Shown piece after piece: positions 9,210 to 9,732 of a stretch of 9,732 nt of DNA. Source of the stretch: Dechloromonas sp. (lineage in GTDB: Bacteria > Pseudomonadota > Gammaproteobacteria > Burkholderiales > Rhodocyclaceae); the NCBI GenBank assembly GCA_013693915.1, contig CP059264.1:3451479-3461210 (forward strand). Reading direction: 5' to 3'. Numbering within the stretch: position 1 is the first letter of the stretch; each line of letters begins with the position of its first letter. The notes beneath the pieces are model-generated. The model was not told the origin of the DNA and did no database searches. It saw only the letters and a program-made list of their open reading frames with translations. Made by a program: the position numbers and the translations under genes.

Positions 9210-9578
9210 TCAAGGGGCCTTGCCGAGCGTACCTATGCGGTATTTTTCCAGCATTTCATCAGCATACGGCGAATGCGGACGCCCTTTCATCTTGGTTTCG
9301 TAGGCCTCGGTCGCCTCCTTGCCGCACCACGGCAGGACGATATCCGGTCGGGACGGATGTTCCGGCAGGTAGGCGCTGACGTCATGGACCGCACCGCGGA
9401 TCGCCATCCAGCAATCTTCCGGGGTGGCGTGCCCCGCCAGCTCGGCCGGGGTGATGATCTTCTCCCCGGGCGCGGCTGTGCCTTGCTTCTCGGGCATCCG
9501 GAAGACCGAAATCATGCCCAGTCCGCTGACGACAATCCAGAAAGCAAGGGTCGAACAAATGAAGAGCGTGCGCGTCAT
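9210..9578 (-). CDS. Membrane-anchored cytochrome b5/b558-like protein
   Basis: The 122-residue protein has an N-terminal membrane segment (about 4-26, MTRTLFICSTLAFWIVVSGL) that probably anchors it with the domain outside the cytoplasm. The cytochrome b5-like heme domain (about 41-118) starts at ITPAELAGHATPEDCWMAI. The two heme ligands are expected to be His74 (YLPEHPSRP, in place of the classical HPGG) and His102 (GRPHSPYADEMLEKYRIGTL). Cys56 (DCWMAI) and Cys85 (PWCGKEAT) match, from memory, the pattern of the soluble cytochrome b558 of Ectothiorhodospira shaposhnikovii. The role is presumably one-electron transfer. The ATG at 9578 overlaps the stop of the upstream flavin oxidoreductase (ATGA), suggesting that reductase as a functional neighbour. 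Membrane side is inferred from charge only. Confidence 0.87.
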   Translation of the reverse strand: MTRTLFICSTLAFWIVVSGLGMISVFRMPEKQGTAAPGEKIITPAELAGHATPEDCWMAIRGAVHDVSAYLPEHPSRPDIVLPWCGKEATEAYETKMKGRPHSPYADEMLEKYRIGTLGKAP

Positions 9579-9732
9579 CGGAAATCGAACCGCTCGGAAT
9601 GGATCTGCGAAGACGGCACGCCACGCGATTGCAGGAGGCGTCCGGCGGCATCGAGCAAGCCCGGCGGTCCGCAGAGATAGCATTCATGACCGGTCAACTC
9701 GTGGGCATCCGGGAGGATCGCCGCCAGATCGG
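9575..9732 (-). CDS. FNR-type NAD(P)H oxidoreductase, C-terminal end (5' part outside window)
   Basis: Only the last 51 residues are in the window, ending at TGA 9575-9577. The stretch ECYLCGPPGLLDAAGRLLQS is the CGPP-type nicotinamide-binding motif of the ferredoxin-NADP reductase superfamily, followed by a helix and the closing GVPSSQIHSERFDF, typical of these enzymes' C-terminus (NADH-dependent reductases of oxygenases, NqrF-like proteins, cytochrome b5 reductases). It would use FAD to pass electrons from NAD(P)H to one-electron carriers. Whether a 2Fe-2S domain is present at the N-terminus cannot be seen. The stop overlaps the start of the b5-like cytochrome, a possible electron acceptor, though the two may lie on opposite sides of the membrane. 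The family call is firm; the subtype is open. Confidence 0.85.
   Translation of the reverse strand, partial: DLAAILPDAHELTGHECYLCGPPGLLDAAGRLLQSRGVPSSQIHSERFDFR

Overview
The window is GC-rich DNA, most likely from a betaproteobacterium. That placement rests on overall composition, codon style and the kinds of gene present, and was not tested by a database search. One partial gene at the left edge is read rightwards. Everything else is read leftwards as a dense set of overlapping or nearly touching genes. In transcription order (right to left) these are: the tail of an FNR-type NAD(P)H oxidoreductase, a membrane-anchored cytochrome b5/b558-like protein, a thioredoxin-CcdA/DsbD-like membrane fusion, an eight-gene N-type (alternative F-type) rotary ATPase cluster (beta, epsilon, AtpQ, a, c, b-delta, alpha, gamma), then a gap of 110 bp, a permease of the ArsP/DUF318 type and a small CxxC thioredoxin-like protein.

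The ATPase is recognised as the N-type by its gene order (beta and epsilon first, then atpQ-B-E-F-A-G), by a b subunit that carries a delta-like C-terminal domain, and by the lack of a separate delta gene. Three things are unusual. First, atpR, normally found between atpQ and atpB in this family, has no room here because atpQ and atpB share one base. Second, the gamma gene is split by a one-base frame change near 2105-2135. Third, the c subunit keeps the Glu-Ser...Tyr half of the sodium site but has Met where the helix-1 Gln sits in sodium-binding rings.

The three genes upstream of atpD are joined to it by ATGA-type or adjacent stop/start junctions, so the ATPase appears to be translated from the same message as a small redox module: a flavin reductase, a b-type cytochrome and a thiol-disulfide transporter. 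A second thiol protein lies downstream. This pairing of a redox relay with an auxiliary rotary ATPase, next to an ATPase beta subunit with nine cysteines, is the most notable thing in the window. A functional link is inference only.

At the left edge a PaaI-like hotdog thioesterase converges on the permease/thioredoxin pair. A perfect inverted repeat lies exactly over both stop codons. No tRNA, rRNA, CRISPR array, insertion sequence or integrase was seen. The operon promoter must lie beyond the right edge.
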